This document shows positions 41,946 to 51,523 of a stretch of 55,356 nucleotides of DNA, piece by piece. Origin of the DNA: Bacteroidota bacterium (lineage in GTDB: Bacteria; Bacteroidota; Bacteroidia; JABEUT01); assembly GCA_013285655.1 (NCBI GenBank), contig JABDHI010000012.1, forward strand, positions 1 through 55,356, given 5' to 3'. The notes beneath the pieces were generated by a model that saw only the letters and a program-made list of their open reading frames with translations, was not told the origin of the DNA and did not search any database. The position numbers and the translations under genes are program-made. Each line of letters begins with the position of its first letter. Positions within the stretch are counted from its first letter, which is position 1.

Positions 41946-42959
41946 ATGAAAGCCATTTTAGCAGAGGATTTTTTAAAGCTATCATCACAACACCCTGTTA
42001 TTGATGTGCGCACACCTGCCGAGTTTGAGCATGGACATATACCTGGTGCAGTTAATATACCACTGTTTACCAACGAAGAGCGTGTTATTATTGGAACGAT
42101 GTATAAGCAAGAAGGCAAGAAACCTGCTATGTTAAAAGGTATGGAATTGGTGAGCCCCAAGTTCTCTGAGTTTATACGCACTGCTGAAACCATAAGTAAC
42201 ACGGGCACATTATTGGTACATTGTTGGAGAGGTGGTATGCGTAGTGGTGGCATGGCATGGTTGTTCGAATGGTATGGCTTTAAAGTATTCACCCTGCAAA
42301 ATGGGTACAAGGCTTTCAGGCGCATCGCACTCAGTGAGTTTGCCAAGCCACATACTTTTAAAATATTGGCAGGGCGCACGGGTTCTGGTAAAACATTGGT
42401 GTTAAAGGAAATTGAGAAACTGGGCAAAACTATTATTGATCTGGAAGAGCTTGCGCATCATAAAGGCTCGGCATTTGGTACACTGGGTGAAGAACCACAA
42501 CCTACACAGGAGATGTTTGAGAACGAATTGGCTGTTGCTTTAATGAAGGTACAAACTACCGAACCTGTGTGGCTGGAAGATGAGAGCCAAAATATTGGCA
42601 AACGTATTATACCGAACGACCTGTGGATGCAAATGCGTGCTGCCGATGTGTATTACGTTGACCTTCCTTTAGAGAAGAGAATAGATTATTTAGTGGAAGC
42701 TTATGGAAAATATTCACCTGCAGAATTGATAGAATCGATTGAAAAAATAAGAAAGAGAGTAGGCTTTCAAAATGCGAAAGCAGCAATTGAAGCCATTAAT
42801 AATGGCGACTTAAAACAAGCATGTGAAATTAGTTTGGTCTATTACGATAAAAGCTACGACCACGGAGTCGCTAAGCGAAATACAACTACAATTCAGAAGA
42901 AACAATTTGAAGAACTTAACCCAGCGGAGATTGCGAAGGAGATAAGCCTACTTAGCTGA
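41946..42959 (+). CDS. selU: tRNA 2-selenouridine synthase (SelU/MnmH)
   Basis: 337 residues, two domains. The N-terminal rhodanese domain (~1-130) has VIDVRTPAEFEHGHIPGAVNIP and the catalytic Cys loop LVHCWRGGMRSGG. The C-terminal P-loop domain starts with AGRTGSGKTLVLKEIEKL (Walker A near residue 140), with EDESQNIGKRIIP downstream. The enzyme replaces sulfur in 2-thiouridine at the tRNA wobble position with selenium, via a geranylated intermediate, using selenophosphate from SelD (8216-9259). Both genes in one window make the selenouridine route likely. It follows the permease by one base and overlaps the convergent DUF1801 gene by 12 bases. Confidence 0.96.
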   Translation: MKAILAEDFLKLSSQHPVIDVRTPAEFEHGHIPGAVNIPLFTNEERVIIGTMYKQEGKKPAMLKGMELVSPKFSEFIRTAETISNTGTLLVHCWRGGMRSGGMAWLFEWYGFKVFTLQNGYKAFRRIALSEFAKPHTFKILAGRTGSGKTLVLKEIEKLGKTIIDLEELAHHKGSAFGTLGEEPQPTQEMFENELAVALMKVQTTEPVWLEDESQNIGKRIIPNDLWMQMRAADVYYVDLPLEKRIDYLVEAYGKYSPAELIESIEKIRKRVGFQNAKAAIEAINNGDLKQACEISLVYYDKSYDHGVAKRNTTTIQKKQFEELNPAEIAKEISLLS

Positions 42960-43361
42960 ACAGGCCTTAACCTGTAACTCGAGAATCTGTTGCAGAATTT
43001 TAGTATCTATATCCTCTATCTTTTTAATATATAAACAGCCACCACCAATTTTATATTTGCCTAATTTTTCAAGTAGCGAATTGTATTTATCACCCTTTTC
43101 TCCGAGCAGATACAAAGCAAATTTGCCGCTCCTTGGTGAAAAGCCTAACGAAAACCAGTCCATGGTTCTGCCGTTAGGATATTTATAAAGGTAATCACCA
43201 AAACCAATGATAGCAGTACCCCACATTGCACCGTCACTCTTAGTTGCTTTCTTCATTAACTGCATAATAACAGAAGCATCAGTACGCTGCTTCTCATCTT
43301 TCACAGTTTTTAAAAATGCATCTACGCTTTGCTTGGTTTTTTGGGTCTTTATTTCAGCCAT
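42948..43361 (-). CDS. DUF1801 domain protein
   Basis: 137 residues. The family pattern is visible: TKQSVDAFLKTVKDEKQRTDASVIMQLM, GAMWGTAIIGFGDYLYKYPNGRTMDWFSLGFSPRSGKFALYLLG. DUF1801 proteins share an alpha/beta fold related to the YdhG/YjbR group; the function is not established. It overlaps the 3' end of selU by 12 bases on the other strand and lies 22 bases downstream of the CCG-domain gene, with which it could not be in one transcript tightly unless read through. It is cytoplasmic, with no signal peptide. Confidence 0.85.
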   Translation of the reverse strand: MAEIKTQKTKQSVDAFLKTVKDEKQRTDASVIMQLMKKATKSDGAMWGTAIIGFGDYLYKYPNGRTMDWFSLGFSPRSGKFALYLLGEKGDKYNSLLEKLGKYKIGGGCLYIKKIEDIDTKILQQILELQVKACSAK

Positions 43362-43383
43362 GAGTCAAAAATTAAGAAGGTAC

Positions 43384-44187
43384 TTATGATTTTTTTGCAG
43401 TTGCTTCCGAAATCAATTCAGCGACATCCATAACCTTTACGCTTTGTTCTTTATTAAAATGCTTTACTCCGTCAGTCATCATAGTCATACAAAAAGGACA
43501 ACCTGTGGCAATAACTTCGGCGCCTGTCTTCATAGCTTCCTCAGTACGTTCTATATTTACTTCTTTATCGCCTTTCTCAGCCTCTTTAAACATTTGCGCT
43601 CCGCCTGCACCACAACAAAAACTCTTCTGCTTGTTACGTTGCATTTCTTCCAGCATCGCATCCATTTGTATAATTACTTCTCTTGGTGCTTCATATATTC
43701 CGTTGCCACGTCCCAAATAGCAAGGGTCATGGAAAACAATCTTCTTGCCTTTAAAAGAACCGCCTTCAATTTGTATGCGGCCGCTCTTAATCAAATCGTT
43801 AATAAAAGTGGTGTGATGCATTACTTCGTATGTTCCACCCAACGATGGATACTCGTTTTTAATAGTGTTAAAGCAGTGAGGGCAACCGGTAATTATTTTT
43901 TTTACTCCATAGCCATTAAGTATGGCAATATTGTTCATAGCCTGCATCTGAAACAGAAACTCGTTACCCGCACGCTTGGCAGGATCTCCCGTACAAGATT
44001 CTTCGGTACCCAATACAGCAAATTTTATGCCGGCATTATGCAAAATGCGTACTATGGCAACGGTTATCTTCTTTGCCCTATCGTCAAAACTACCCGAACA
44101 GCCTACCCAAAAAAGCACTTCAGGCATTTCGCCTTTTGCAGCCATTTCGGCCATAGTAGGTACGGGTATTTTTTCTTGCTCAGCCAT
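43384..44187 (-). CDS. (Fe-S)-binding protein with two CCG domains (HdrB/GlpC/LutA-like)
   Basis: 267 residues. The C-terminal CCG domain is complete: HDPCYLGRGN, then CCGAGGAQMF, then ATGCPFCMTMM (the CX~35CCGx~35CXXC pattern). The N-terminal half contains VGCSGSFDDRAKK, a GTEESCTGDPAKR and the GCPHCFNTIKNEYP segment, that is, a second CCG-type set. These sets bind noncubane or [4Fe-4S] clusters in electron-transfer complexes such as heterodisulfide reductase, lactate utilisation (LutA) and glycerol-3-phosphate dehydrogenase. In Bacteroidota the partner HdrC-like ferredoxin is often adjacent; it is not visible in this window. A cytoplasmic-face redox role is likely; the donor and acceptor are unknown. 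Confidence 0.93.
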   Translation of the reverse strand: MAEQEKIPVPTMAEMAAKGEMPEVLFWVGCSGSFDDRAKKITVAIVRILHNAGIKFAVLGTEESCTGDPAKRAGNEFLFQMQAMNNIAILNGYGVKKIITGCPHCFNTIKNEYPSLGGTYEVMHHTTFINDLIKSGRIQIEGGSFKGKKIVFHDPCYLGRGNGIYEAPREVIIQMDAMLEEMQRNKQKSFCCGAGGAQMFKEAEKGDKEVNIERTEEAMKTGAEVIATGCPFCMTMMTDGVKHFNKEQSVKVMDVAELISEATAKKS

Positions 44188-44430
44188 AGTACTTGGGTTT
44201 GTAGCCTCAAAAATAGCAAATTCAGTAGTAATGCGAAGAGGATAATAAAATATGACTTAAATCAGAAAAGTGCTGAATATGTGGCGGTTTAAAATATTTT
44301 ATTTTATATTTACGGTTATTAGTTCATCTGCTACAGAATACTTTGCAATATTTTTTTACTGCATGCAACTAAGCCATAATGTGTTACATCTTAATAATTA
44401 GAATAACGCCTTACATTCAAAAATAAATAC

Positions 44431-47400
44431 ATGAAAAAAGTTTTACTTACAGCATCATTGCTTGTTGCTTCATTGGGATTGTTTGCGCAGTCAAACTCGA
44501 TTCCTAATCCAAGTTTCGAAAACTGGACATATGTAGCTTACCAGGACCCGATAAATTGCCAAACCTCGAATGACCAGAATAGCCAAAACAGTAATCCAAT
44601 TTCTGTGTTCAGGGTTGCAGATGCCTACCATGGTAAGTATGCAATTCAAATGAAAACAGTAAAATTTGGAGCTGATACTGATGCATCTTATTTTGCAATT
44701 GGCAATCCTGGCGGTGGTGGTGGCCCTTCTGGTGGTAGCCCTATTAGCGGTACGCCAACAGGAATACGATTGTATTATAAATTTACAGTTAAATCAGCTG
44801 ATACAGCTTTTGTGCTAGTTGAATTTAAGAAAGCCGGAGCAGTAATTAATCAATATTTATATCAGATATATGATACGACCAGCACTTACAAATTGTTTTC
44901 GCAAACATTCTCGCCAGCGTTAAGCCAAACACCAGATAGCATAGTAATTGCATGTGCTTCGTCTACCCGTATAATTTCTAAAAGTAATGGTGGCAGTAAT
45001 GGTTGGGCTCCCGGAAGTATATATCAGGTAGATAGTGTAACCTTTACAGGAATTGCAACGCAACCTAAAAATTTTGATGGGGATTTTGAAAATTGGCAAA
45101 ACGATACACTGTTCAGTTTGACAGGATGGAACATAAGTGCCAATGGTGATAGTTTACCAATGCGCACTAATGATGCGTATGCCGGTAAGTATGCAGTTGA
45201 ACTGGCTACTTCTTATAGCAATTGTAATTCTTGCTCAAGTAATGTTCAGGCAACTGAAATAACAACAGGTAAAACAAATCATAACGGTAGCCCTACAGGA
45301 GGCCTCCCTTATAGTTTGCAGAAGGACACCTTGGAGTTTGTCTACAAATTTTCTTCGCCTAAAAATCTTGGTGATAGTGCATATGTTGGATTACAATTCC
45401 ACAATAGCAGCAACTCAAAGTATTATGATGTTTATTTAGATACTGCATCACATTACAGAAAAGTGGACGTTCCATTCGATATGACCACACTATTTACCCC
45501 TGATAGTGTGCTTATAGACATTTATTCATCTATAACAAGAACCAATAATGGCGGATTACCTGTTACCGATTTGGGCGCTGTTCTTAAAATAGATAGCATG
45601 CATTTTAAATCTCAATTATCCATTTCAACCGTTCCGGCAAATCCTGCTTTTTGTTCTGGTACAGGTGGAGTTAAAATTACTGCTAGTGGTGCAACAAGTT
45701 ATACCTGGAGCCCAAATACAGGATTAAGTGCAACAACAGGTGCAAGTGTAACTGCTAATCCATTCAGTAATCAAACTTATACTATTACAGGTACTAATGG
45801 GGGGCTTGTTGGTACACAAACGGTAGTAGTTACCGTAAACTTTCCGCCAACTGTAAATATTACACCTACAAGTGCATCTATTTGTTCAGGCAATTCTGTA
45901 AATCTTACTGCAAGCGGAGCTTCTGTTAGTTATACCTGGAGCCCGGCAACAGGACTTAATGTAACAACCGGTGCTAAAGTATCGGCAAACCCCACCGGTA
46001 CGCAAGTATATACTGCAACTGGTATGAGTGCAGCCGGTTGCTCTGGTGCCAATGCGGTAACAGTTACAGTTACTACAACCCCAACAGTAACGGTATTACC
46101 AACGTCGGCTATAATTTGTTCGGGTGGCGGAGCCGCTACATTAAGAGCAAGCGGAGCTACTAACTATACCTGGAAGCCAGCAGCAGGACTTAGCACCACC
46201 ACTGGAGCAACTGTTCAGGCAAACCCAACTGTAACTACGACATATACCTTAATTGGTAGCAATGGCAGTTGTACAGATTCGATTACTGTAAAAGTACGCG
46301 TCGATAAAACTATCAACCCTAATTTGACAACTACCAATGTAAGTTGCAATGGAGATTGTAATGGTACCAGTTCTTGCGGAACTACCGGCGGAACTTCTCC
46401 TTACACTTATCTTTGGGCTAGTGCTCAAACTGGTTCTGCTATTTCAAACCTTTGTCAAGGTTCATATTCAGTAACCATAACAGATAGTTTAGGATGTACT
46501 GCAACTGCAAGCGTTACTGTTACGCAGCCACAATCATTACTTGCAAATGCAACAGGTATACCTACAACCTGCGGCCAGAGCAATGGCGAAGGTATTACTA
46601 ATCCTAGCGGAGGTACCGGCCCTTATAGTTATTCGTGGAACAGTAATCCACTACAAACCACACAAAATGCAACAGGTCTTGCAGCAGGAAAATATACTGT
46701 TGTTGTAACCGATGCTAATAAATGTACAGATACTGCCAAAGTAACTATAGCAGCATCAAGTGCACCAACTATTACTGTAAAAGTAACGCCAAGTAATTGT
46801 GGTACACATAATGGTATTGCTACAGCCACTGTAAGTGGTGGTGCAACTCCATATAAATATTCATGGAACAATGGTGCAACAAATCCATCAGTGGATAGCC
46901 TTGCAGCAGGAGTATATATTATAACTGTTACTGACAAGAATGGCTGTTCTTCATTCCAGGCTGTTACGGTAAGCGATACAAATGGCCCTTCGTTATCCGT
47001 AACTTCGATTACACAGAATAAATGCCATGGTCAATCAATAGGTGCAATTAGTGTTACTGCAACCGGTGGTAAAACTCCATATCATTACTTCTGGTCGAAT
47101 GGTGCTACTACGACAAGCATTAGCGGTTTACCGGCTGGCCCTTACCAGGTAACTGTAACGGATGGTACCGGATGTAGCGATGTGAAAACAATTACTATTA
47201 CTGCACCTGCCGCAATAACACTTACTCCAAGCTCTACTCAGGCAAATTGTAAAGTAGCCGACGGCGGTGCTTCTATACTGGTAAGTGGTGGTACATCGCC
47301 ATTTGTGTATAGCTGGAACAATGCTGCAACAACATCTGCAGTAGGTAATGTGGCTGCAGGAACGTATACGGTAATAATTACTGATAATAACGGCTGTAAA

Positions 47401-48525
47401 GATTCGGCTGACGTATCAGTAAGTAACGCATCAGGACCAATTGTAAAGATCATATCGGTTGTAAGTGATAGCTGTACTGCCAAAGGTAGTAGCGGTTCTA
47501 TAAGCATATCCGACAGTGCAGGTTTATCACCTTACACTTATGCTTGGTCGAATGGTGCTACAACATCGAATATTACCGGCTTAGCTGCAGGTTCGTATGC
47601 TGTAACCGTAACCGATGCTGCAGGGTGTATAGGTACTATTAACGGTACTGTTAAGCAAGTTCAACCACCTGCTATATCTATTTGTATGGTTACTGTTAAC
47701 CCTGTAAATAATCAAAACCAGGTAATTTGGAATAAGAGCTTTACACAAAGAATCGCAAAATATAACGTGTATAAAGAAACAACTTCACCTGGTGTTTTCG
47801 GATTAGTAGGCAGTGTAAAAGCAGATAGTACATGCATTTTTAATGATACACTTTCGAATGCTTTAGTTCGCAGTTGGAGGTATGAAATATCACAAGTCGA
47901 CTCTTGTGGCAATGAATCGCCACTTAGCTTACCACATAAAACCATGCACTTAACAATTAACCAGGGAATTGGAAGTACAATTAACCTAATTTGGGATAAT
48001 TATCAAGGGCTAAACTTTGGTTATTATATAGTATACCGCGATACAATGCCCGGCGTAGCTCAGGATAGTATTAATTACATGACTAATAATAATACATATA
48101 CATTATCTGACAGTCCACCTTATTCAGCAACTCATAGCTGGTACTATCACATGGGTATAAATAACCCTGGTGGATGTAATCCTGCTATTGAGAGTATTAA
48201 CTATAATGCCGCTAAATCGAACACAGGTAACTTTACTTTACCATCGGGCATAGCGCAAGTTGATGCTGAAGCAGGTTCGTTGGAAATATTCCCTAACCCA
48301 TCTACAGGAATGGTTAGTATGAGTATTTTCTTAGCGAGTGAAAAGCAGAACATTACCGTTAAGGTGATTAATACGATGGGTCAGGTATTATGGAGTGATA
48401 AATATGACGATGTTGCCGGTAACCTTAAGAAACGAATAGATATGTCTTTATATAGTAAAGGCCTCTATATCATACAGGTTACTACCAATAATAGCTCTAT
48501 GTTCCGTAAGGTAGTTATTCAATAA
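44431..48525 (+). CDS. Giant T9SS surface protein with Ig-like and SprB-type repeats
   Basis: 1364 residues with a signal peptide (~1-20). Two N-terminal beta-rich domains (~22-205, PNPSFENWT; ~212-390, [10 protein letters not shown]) resemble carbohydrate-binding modules. Three ~80-residue Ig/PKD-like units follow (~395-625, [31 protein letters not shown]). Then seven or so SprB-type repeats of ~80 residues (~630-1075; for example [31 protein letters not shown]). An FN3-like region and a type A sorting domain end it (~1290-1364, [10 protein letters not shown], ending RKVVIQ). SprB repeats occur in the mobile adhesin of gliding Flavobacteria, so a cell-surface adhesin is the best guess. Confidence 0.93.
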   Translation: MKKVLLTASLLVASLGLFAQSNSIPNPSFENWTYVAYQDPINCQTSNDQNSQNSNPISVFRVADAYHGKYAIQMKTVKFGADTDASYFAIGNPGGGGGPSGGSPISGTPTGIRLYYKFTVKSADTAFVLVEFKKAGAVINQYLYQIYDTTSTYKLFSQTFSPALSQTPDSIVIACASSTRIISKSNGGSNGWAPGSIYQVDSVTFTGIATQPKNFDGDFENWQNDTLFSLTGWNISANGDSLPMRTNDAYAGKYAVELATSYSNCNSCSSNVQATEITTGKTNHNGSPTGGLPYSLQKDTLEFVYKFSSPKNLGDSAYVGLQFHNSSNSKYYDVYLDTASHYRKVDVPFDMTTLFTPDSVLIDIYSSITRTNNGGLPVTDLGAVLKIDSMHFKSQLSISTVPANPAFCSGTGGVKITASGATSYTWSPNTGLSATTGASVTANPFSNQTYTITGTNGGLVGTQTVVVTVNFPPTVNITPTSASICSGNSVNLTASGASVSYTWSPATGLNVTTGAKVSANPTGTQVYTATGMSAAGCSGANAVTVTVTTTPTVTVLPTSAIICSGGGAATLRASGATNYTWKPAAGLSTTTGATVQANPTVTTTYTLIGSNGSCTDSITVKVRVDKTINPNLTTTNVSCNGDCNGTSSCGTTGGTSPYTYLWASAQTGSAISNLCQGSYSVTITDSLGCTATASVTVTQPQSLLANATGIPTTCGQSNGEGITNPSGGTGPYSYSWNSNPLQTTQNATGLAAGKYTVVVTDANKCTDTAKVTIAASSAPTITVKVTPSNCGTHNGIATATVSGGATPYKYSWNNGATNPSVDSLAAGVYIITVTDKNGCSSFQAVTVSDTNGPSLSVTSITQNKCHGQSIGAISVTATGGKTPYHYFWSNGATTTSISGLPAGPYQVTVTDGTGCSDVKTITITAPAAITLTPSSTQANCKVADGGASILVSGGTSPFVYSWNNAATTSAVGNVAAGTYTVIITDNNGCKDSADVSVSNASGPIVKIISVVSDSCTAKGSSGSISISDSAGLSPYTYAWSNGATTSNITGLAAGSYAVTVTDAAGCIGTINGTVKQVQPPAISICMVTVNPVNNQNQVIWNKSFTQRIAKYNVYKETTSPGVFGLVGSVKADSTCIFNDTLSNALVRSWRYEISQVDSCGNESPLSLPHKTMHLTINQGIGSTINLIWDNYQGLNFGYYIVYRDTMPGVAQDSINYMTNNNTYTLSDSPPYSATHSWYYHMGINNPGGCNPAIESINYNAAKSNTGNFTLPSGIAQVDAEAGSLEIFPNPSTGMVSMSIFLASEKQNITVKVINTMGQVLWSDKYDDVAGNLKKRIDMSLYSKGLYIIQVTTNNSSMFRKVVIQ

Positions 48526-48542
48526 GTATTGGAATAGCTTGT

Positions 48543-48572
48543 ATAAAGCCCCTCGGAAATGGGGGGCTTTAT
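48543..48572 (+). terminator. Terminator after the giant adhesin gene
   Basis: Stem ATAAAGCCCC / GGGGCTTTAT with a 10-base loop, 17 bases after the stop codon. Confidence 0.85.
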
Positions 48573-48586
48573 AATTTGAAGGCTAT

Positions 48587-48618
48587 TTTGGCACATGTGC
48601 CAAAAATGCCTAATTTTG
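48587..48618 (+). promoter_or_regulatory. Promoter of the panD operon
   Basis: TTTG at 48587-48590, a 20-base spacer, TAATTTTG (matches TAnnTTTG) at 48611-48618. The transcript would start a few bases before the panD ATG at 48627. Confidence 0.7.
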
Positions 48619-48626
48619 GGTCCTAT

Positions 48627-48977
48627 ATGTTACTTACAATATTAAAATCGAAACTCCACAGGGTACGCGTTACCGAGGCTAACATTAACTATGTTGGCAG
48701 CATAACTGTAGACGAGGACCTGATGGAAGCAGCGCAACTTCTTGAGAATGAGAAGGTGCAAGTGGTAAATATTAATAACGGCGAACGCCTTGAGACTTAC
48801 GTCATAAAGGGTAAGCGTGGTTCGGGTATTATATGCCTTAATGGTCCGGCTGCACGCAAGGTGTTGGTAGATGACCTGGTAATAGTAATAGCCTATGCGC
48901 ACATGACCCCGGAAGAGGCCAAAAAATATGAGCCGGTGCTTGTTTACCCCGATAGCAAAACCAATAAACTCAAGTAA
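48627..48977 (+). CDS. panD: Aspartate 1-decarboxylase
   Basis: Aspartate decarboxylase makes beta-alanine for pantothenate and CoA. The ATG at 48627 ([18 protein letters not shown]) gives 116 residues; the frame extends to a TTG at 48576 that lies upstream of the promoter, so it is rejected. The self-cleavage site Gly24-Ser25 is intact ([16 protein letters not shown]), producing the pyruvoyl group on Ser25. Other conserved residues are in [25 protein letters not shown] and GPAARK. No panB or panC is in the window. The next gene begins on the base after its stop, so they are co-translated. Confidence 0.95.
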   Translation: MLLTILKSKLHRVRVTEANINYVGSITVDEDLMEAAQLLENEKVQVVNINNGERLETYVIKGKRGSGIICLNGPAARKVLVDDLVIVIAYAHMTPEEAKKYEPVLVYPDSKTNKLK

Positions 48978-50009
48978 TTGAGCCCATTCATTAAAAATGT
49001 CCTCAAATTCCTGCTCTTTTTAGGGATAGGCGTTGGGTTGGTATATCTTATAGTTAGGAAAATAACTCCTGAAGACTGGAAGAATATAAGGTTGGCGGCT
49101 GCTAATGCTAACTATTTCTGGATCATATTATCGATGGTTTTGGGTGCTGTTAGTCACTTGCTAAGAGCCGTGCGCTGGCAAATGCTTATTGAACCTGTTG
49201 ACAAGAAGCCAGGGTTAGCAAACACTTTCTCAGCGGTAATGATTGGGTACATGGCCAACTATGCTGTTCCACGTTTAGGTGAAGTATCGCGTTGCGGAGT
49301 ATTAAGCAGGTACGAAAAAACGCCGTTTGCTACTTTAGTGGGCACTGTAGTAGTAGAAAGGGGTATTGATCTGCTCATGATGGGGCTTTGTTTTGTGGTA
49401 ATGATATCGTTAAGTTTTAATAAGGTTTATACCATTGTAAAAGATAAAGCCACTTTGATTATCAATAGTAAGGTAGATTCTGTTAAACATATTAATCCTG
49501 TTATTCTTTTAATAGTCGTTATCGTTTTGGTTACAGGCATCTGGATCATCTACAAAAAGCGCAATCAACTTTTTGGATTTGCGAGTAAGTTCATCAATAA
49601 CTTTTTAGGCGGCATAAAGAGCGTGGGTAATTTAAAAAGGCCATTCCTCTTTTGGTTCTATTCGGTTGCTATTTGGGTAATGTATCTATTCATGCTCTAT
49701 GTATGTTTCTTCAGCTTTAGCGAAACATCACATCTTTCATTAGCAGATGGCTTGGTGGTATTAACCTTTGCAACATTAGGTGTTATTGCCCCTGTGCCGG
49801 GTGGTATAGGCGCATATCAGTGGCTTGTAATAAGTGTGTTGACCCATATATTTTTCATTTCCCAATCGGTATCCTTTACTCTTGCGTGGATGGCATGGGG
49901 ATCGCAACTAGCGTTGATATTAATTTTAGGAGTAATTTCACTGGTACTATTACCATTAATAAATAAGAATGACAAGGCTGGAAGCGTTACAATCGAAGAT
50001 TCAAAGTAG
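48978..50009 (+). CDS. Flippase-like integral membrane protein (LPG-synthase transmembrane domain family)
   Basis: 343 residues from a TTG directly after the panD stop. There are about 8-9 hydrophobic spans. The pattern of the UPF0104/LPG_synthase_TM family is visible: AVSHLLRAVRWQMLIEPV, VMIGYMANYAVPRLGEVSRCGVLSRYE, VGTVVVERGIDLLMM, and FATLGVIAPVPGGIGAYQWLV. Members include the lipid-flipping domain of MprF, so a role in moving a lipid or lipid-linked sugar across the inner membrane is plausible. The synthase domain of MprF is absent. Its 3' end overlaps the heptose adenylyltransferase gene by 41 bases, which links it to LPS precursor synthesis, though that link is inference. Confidence 0.9.
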   Translation: MSPFIKNVLKFLLFLGIGVGLVYLIVRKITPEDWKNIRLAAANANYFWIILSMVLGAVSHLLRAVRWQMLIEPVDKKPGLANTFSAVMIGYMANYAVPRLGEVSRCGVLSRYEKTPFATLVGTVVVERGIDLLMMGLCFVVMISLSFNKVYTIVKDKATLIINSKVDSVKHINPVILLIVVIVLVTGIWIIYKKRNQLFGFASKFINNFLGGIKSVGNLKRPFLFWFYSVAIWVMYLFMLYVCFFSFSETSHLSLADGLVVLTFATLGVIAPVPGGIGAYQWLVISVLTHIFFISQSVSFTLAWMAWGSQLALILILGVISLVLLPLINKNDKAGSVTIEDSK

Positions 50010-50460
50010 GGAGCAACTCGCCCGTACAATTGCACTCTGGAAATTTAAGGACCGAAAGATTGTTTTTACCAATGGCTGTTTCGACCTGTTGCATAAAGGG
50101 CATGTTACTTACCTGGCACAAGCTGCCGAAATGGGCGATATGTTGGTGGTGGGATTGAACTCAGATGCATCGGTAAAGAAACTTGCTAAGGGCGATAGCC
50201 GTCCTATACAAGATCAGGATTCACGGGCACTTATAATGGCCTCGTTAGAGTCTGTTGCGGCTATTTGCATATTTGATGAGGATACTCCGGCAGATTTGAT
50301 AAAGCTTGTTCAACCTGATGTACTCGTAAAGGGCGGCGATTGGAAACCGGAACAAATAGCAGGGTACGATACTGTAAAAGCAAGTGGGGGCGAGGTTACT
50401 GTAATTGAATTTTTACCAGGATTTTCTACAACAGCAATAGAGAAAAAAATAAAAGGATAA
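49969..50460 (+). CDS. rfaE2: D-glycero-beta-D-manno-heptose 1-phosphate adenylyltransferase
   Basis: 163 residues, a single nucleotidyltransferase domain with the HxGH signature in TNGCFDLLHKGHVTYL. Downstream motifs SDASVKKLAKGDSRPIQD, RALIMASLESV, and KGGDWKPEQIAGYDTVKASGGEV match the HldE C-terminal half (RfaE2). It transfers AMP from ATP to heptose 1-phosphate, making ADP-heptose for the LPS inner core. The kinase half (RfaE1) is not in the window, so this is the separate-domain form. The start codon lies 41 bases inside the preceding flippase gene, and the thiL ATG shares its last base with the stop. Confidence 0.94.
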   Translation: MTRLEALQSKIQSREQLARTIALWKFKDRKIVFTNGCFDLLHKGHVTYLAQAAEMGDMLVVGLNSDASVKKLAKGDSRPIQDQDSRALIMASLESVAAICIFDEDTPADLIKLVQPDVLVKGGDWKPEQIAGYDTVKASGGEVTVIEFLPGFSTTAIEKKIKG

Positions 50461-51515
50461 TGGAAGAGGCAGACGTAAAAAAATATACTGAAATAAGTAA
50501 GCTTGGCGAGTTCGGACTGATCAAGCATTTAACCGATAAGATTGAACTGTTGCAACCTTCTACCCTTAAAGGCGTGGGCGATGATGCGGCTGTAATTGCA
50601 CCACCTGCAGCGGGAGAAGTAATGTTGCTGTCTACCGATATGATGGCTGAAGGCATCCATTTTGAACTGACCTATACACCTTTACGTCACCTCGGCTATA
50701 AGACTGTTGCCGTTAACGTATCCGATATTTGTGCTATGAATGGAGAGCCTACCCAAGTGGTAGTATCTATAGCTGTATCAAACCAGTATTCGGTAGAATC
50801 GTTGGATGAAATTTATAAGGGTATTAAGTTTGCATGTAAAGAATATAAAGTCGATTTGGTGGGTGGAGACACTACTTCATCGCGTTCGGGTTTGGTTATT
50901 GATGTTACCATTTTAGGTAAAGCACCAAAAGAAAAAGTAGTTTACCGCAATGGTGCAAAGCCAGGTGATCTGCTTTGTGTGAGCGGTGACTTGGGTGCAT
51001 CGTATGCCGGACTTTTGCTATTAGAGCATGCAAGGAAAGCAGTAGGCGCTGATCCTGCCAAGAAGCCGGAATTACAAGGCTATGGCTATGTATTACAAAA
51101 ACAGTTAATGCCCCGTGCACGAGTAGATATAGTTGAGATGTTCCGTGCTTCTGATGTTGTGCCAACTTCTATGATCGATATTTCTGACGGTCTCGCTTCA
51201 GAGATACATCATATATGTAACGCCTCACAGACAGGCTGTTTACTCGAAGAGCTGAAAGTGCCTATTCACGAAGAAACAACAAAAGTGGCAAAGGAGAATG
51301 GAGTGCCTCCATCGTTATTCGCTTTAAGCGGTGGCGAAGACTACGAACTTTTGTTTACCATTAACCCTGCTGACTTGAAGAAATTAAAAGAAGCTGGCAT
51401 GATAACCGTAATTGGTGAAATACTCCCTGCTGAAGACGGTATTATGATTGCCGCCAAAGACGGCAAGATGCATCCTTTGGCTGTTCAGGGCTGGGATGGG
51501 TTGAAAGCAAAGTAA
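50460..51515 (+). CDS. thiL: Thiamine-phosphate kinase
   Basis: 351 residues of the PurM/AIR-synthase-like fold. It phosphorylates thiamine monophosphate to thiamine diphosphate. Conserved segments: FGLIKHL, GVGDDAAVIAPP, STDMMAEGIHF, RHLGYKTVAVNVSDICAMNG, VGGDTTSSRSGLVID, RNGAKPGDLLCVSGDLGASYAGL, DISDGLASEIHHIC and SGGEDYELLF. It is the thiamine-cofactor enzyme by these motifs; its upstream neighbours are panD, a flippase-like protein and rfaE2, with no shared pathway beyond cofactors and LPS. Stop-start overlap with rfaE2 (TAATG) gives translational coupling. A convergent kbl gene follows after 8 bases. Confidence 0.95.
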   Translation: MEEADVKKYTEISKLGEFGLIKHLTDKIELLQPSTLKGVGDDAAVIAPPAAGEVMLLSTDMMAEGIHFELTYTPLRHLGYKTVAVNVSDICAMNGEPTQVVVSIAVSNQYSVESLDEIYKGIKFACKEYKVDLVGGDTTSSRSGLVIDVTILGKAPKEKVVYRNGAKPGDLLCVSGDLGASYAGLLLLEHARKAVGADPAKKPELQGYGYVLQKQLMPRARVDIVEMFRASDVVPTSMIDISDGLASEIHHICNASQTGCLLEELKVPIHEETTKVAKENGVPPSLFALSGGEDYELLFTINPADLKKLKEAGMITVIGEILPAEDGIMIAAKDGKMHPLAVQGWDGLKAK

Positions 51516-51523
51516 TAGCCTTT

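Noticed and set aside
43444-44292. 282-codon plus-strand ORF
   Set aside because: It is antisense to the CCG-domain Fe-S gene (43384-44187), whose protein has a clear family match; the plus translation is Phe/Tyr/His-rich with no resemblance to a protein family.
44431-48525. DNA-level tandem repeat locus
   Set aside because: The repetitiveness comes from the SprB-type protein repeats, which are diverged at the DNA level, not from a repeat element.
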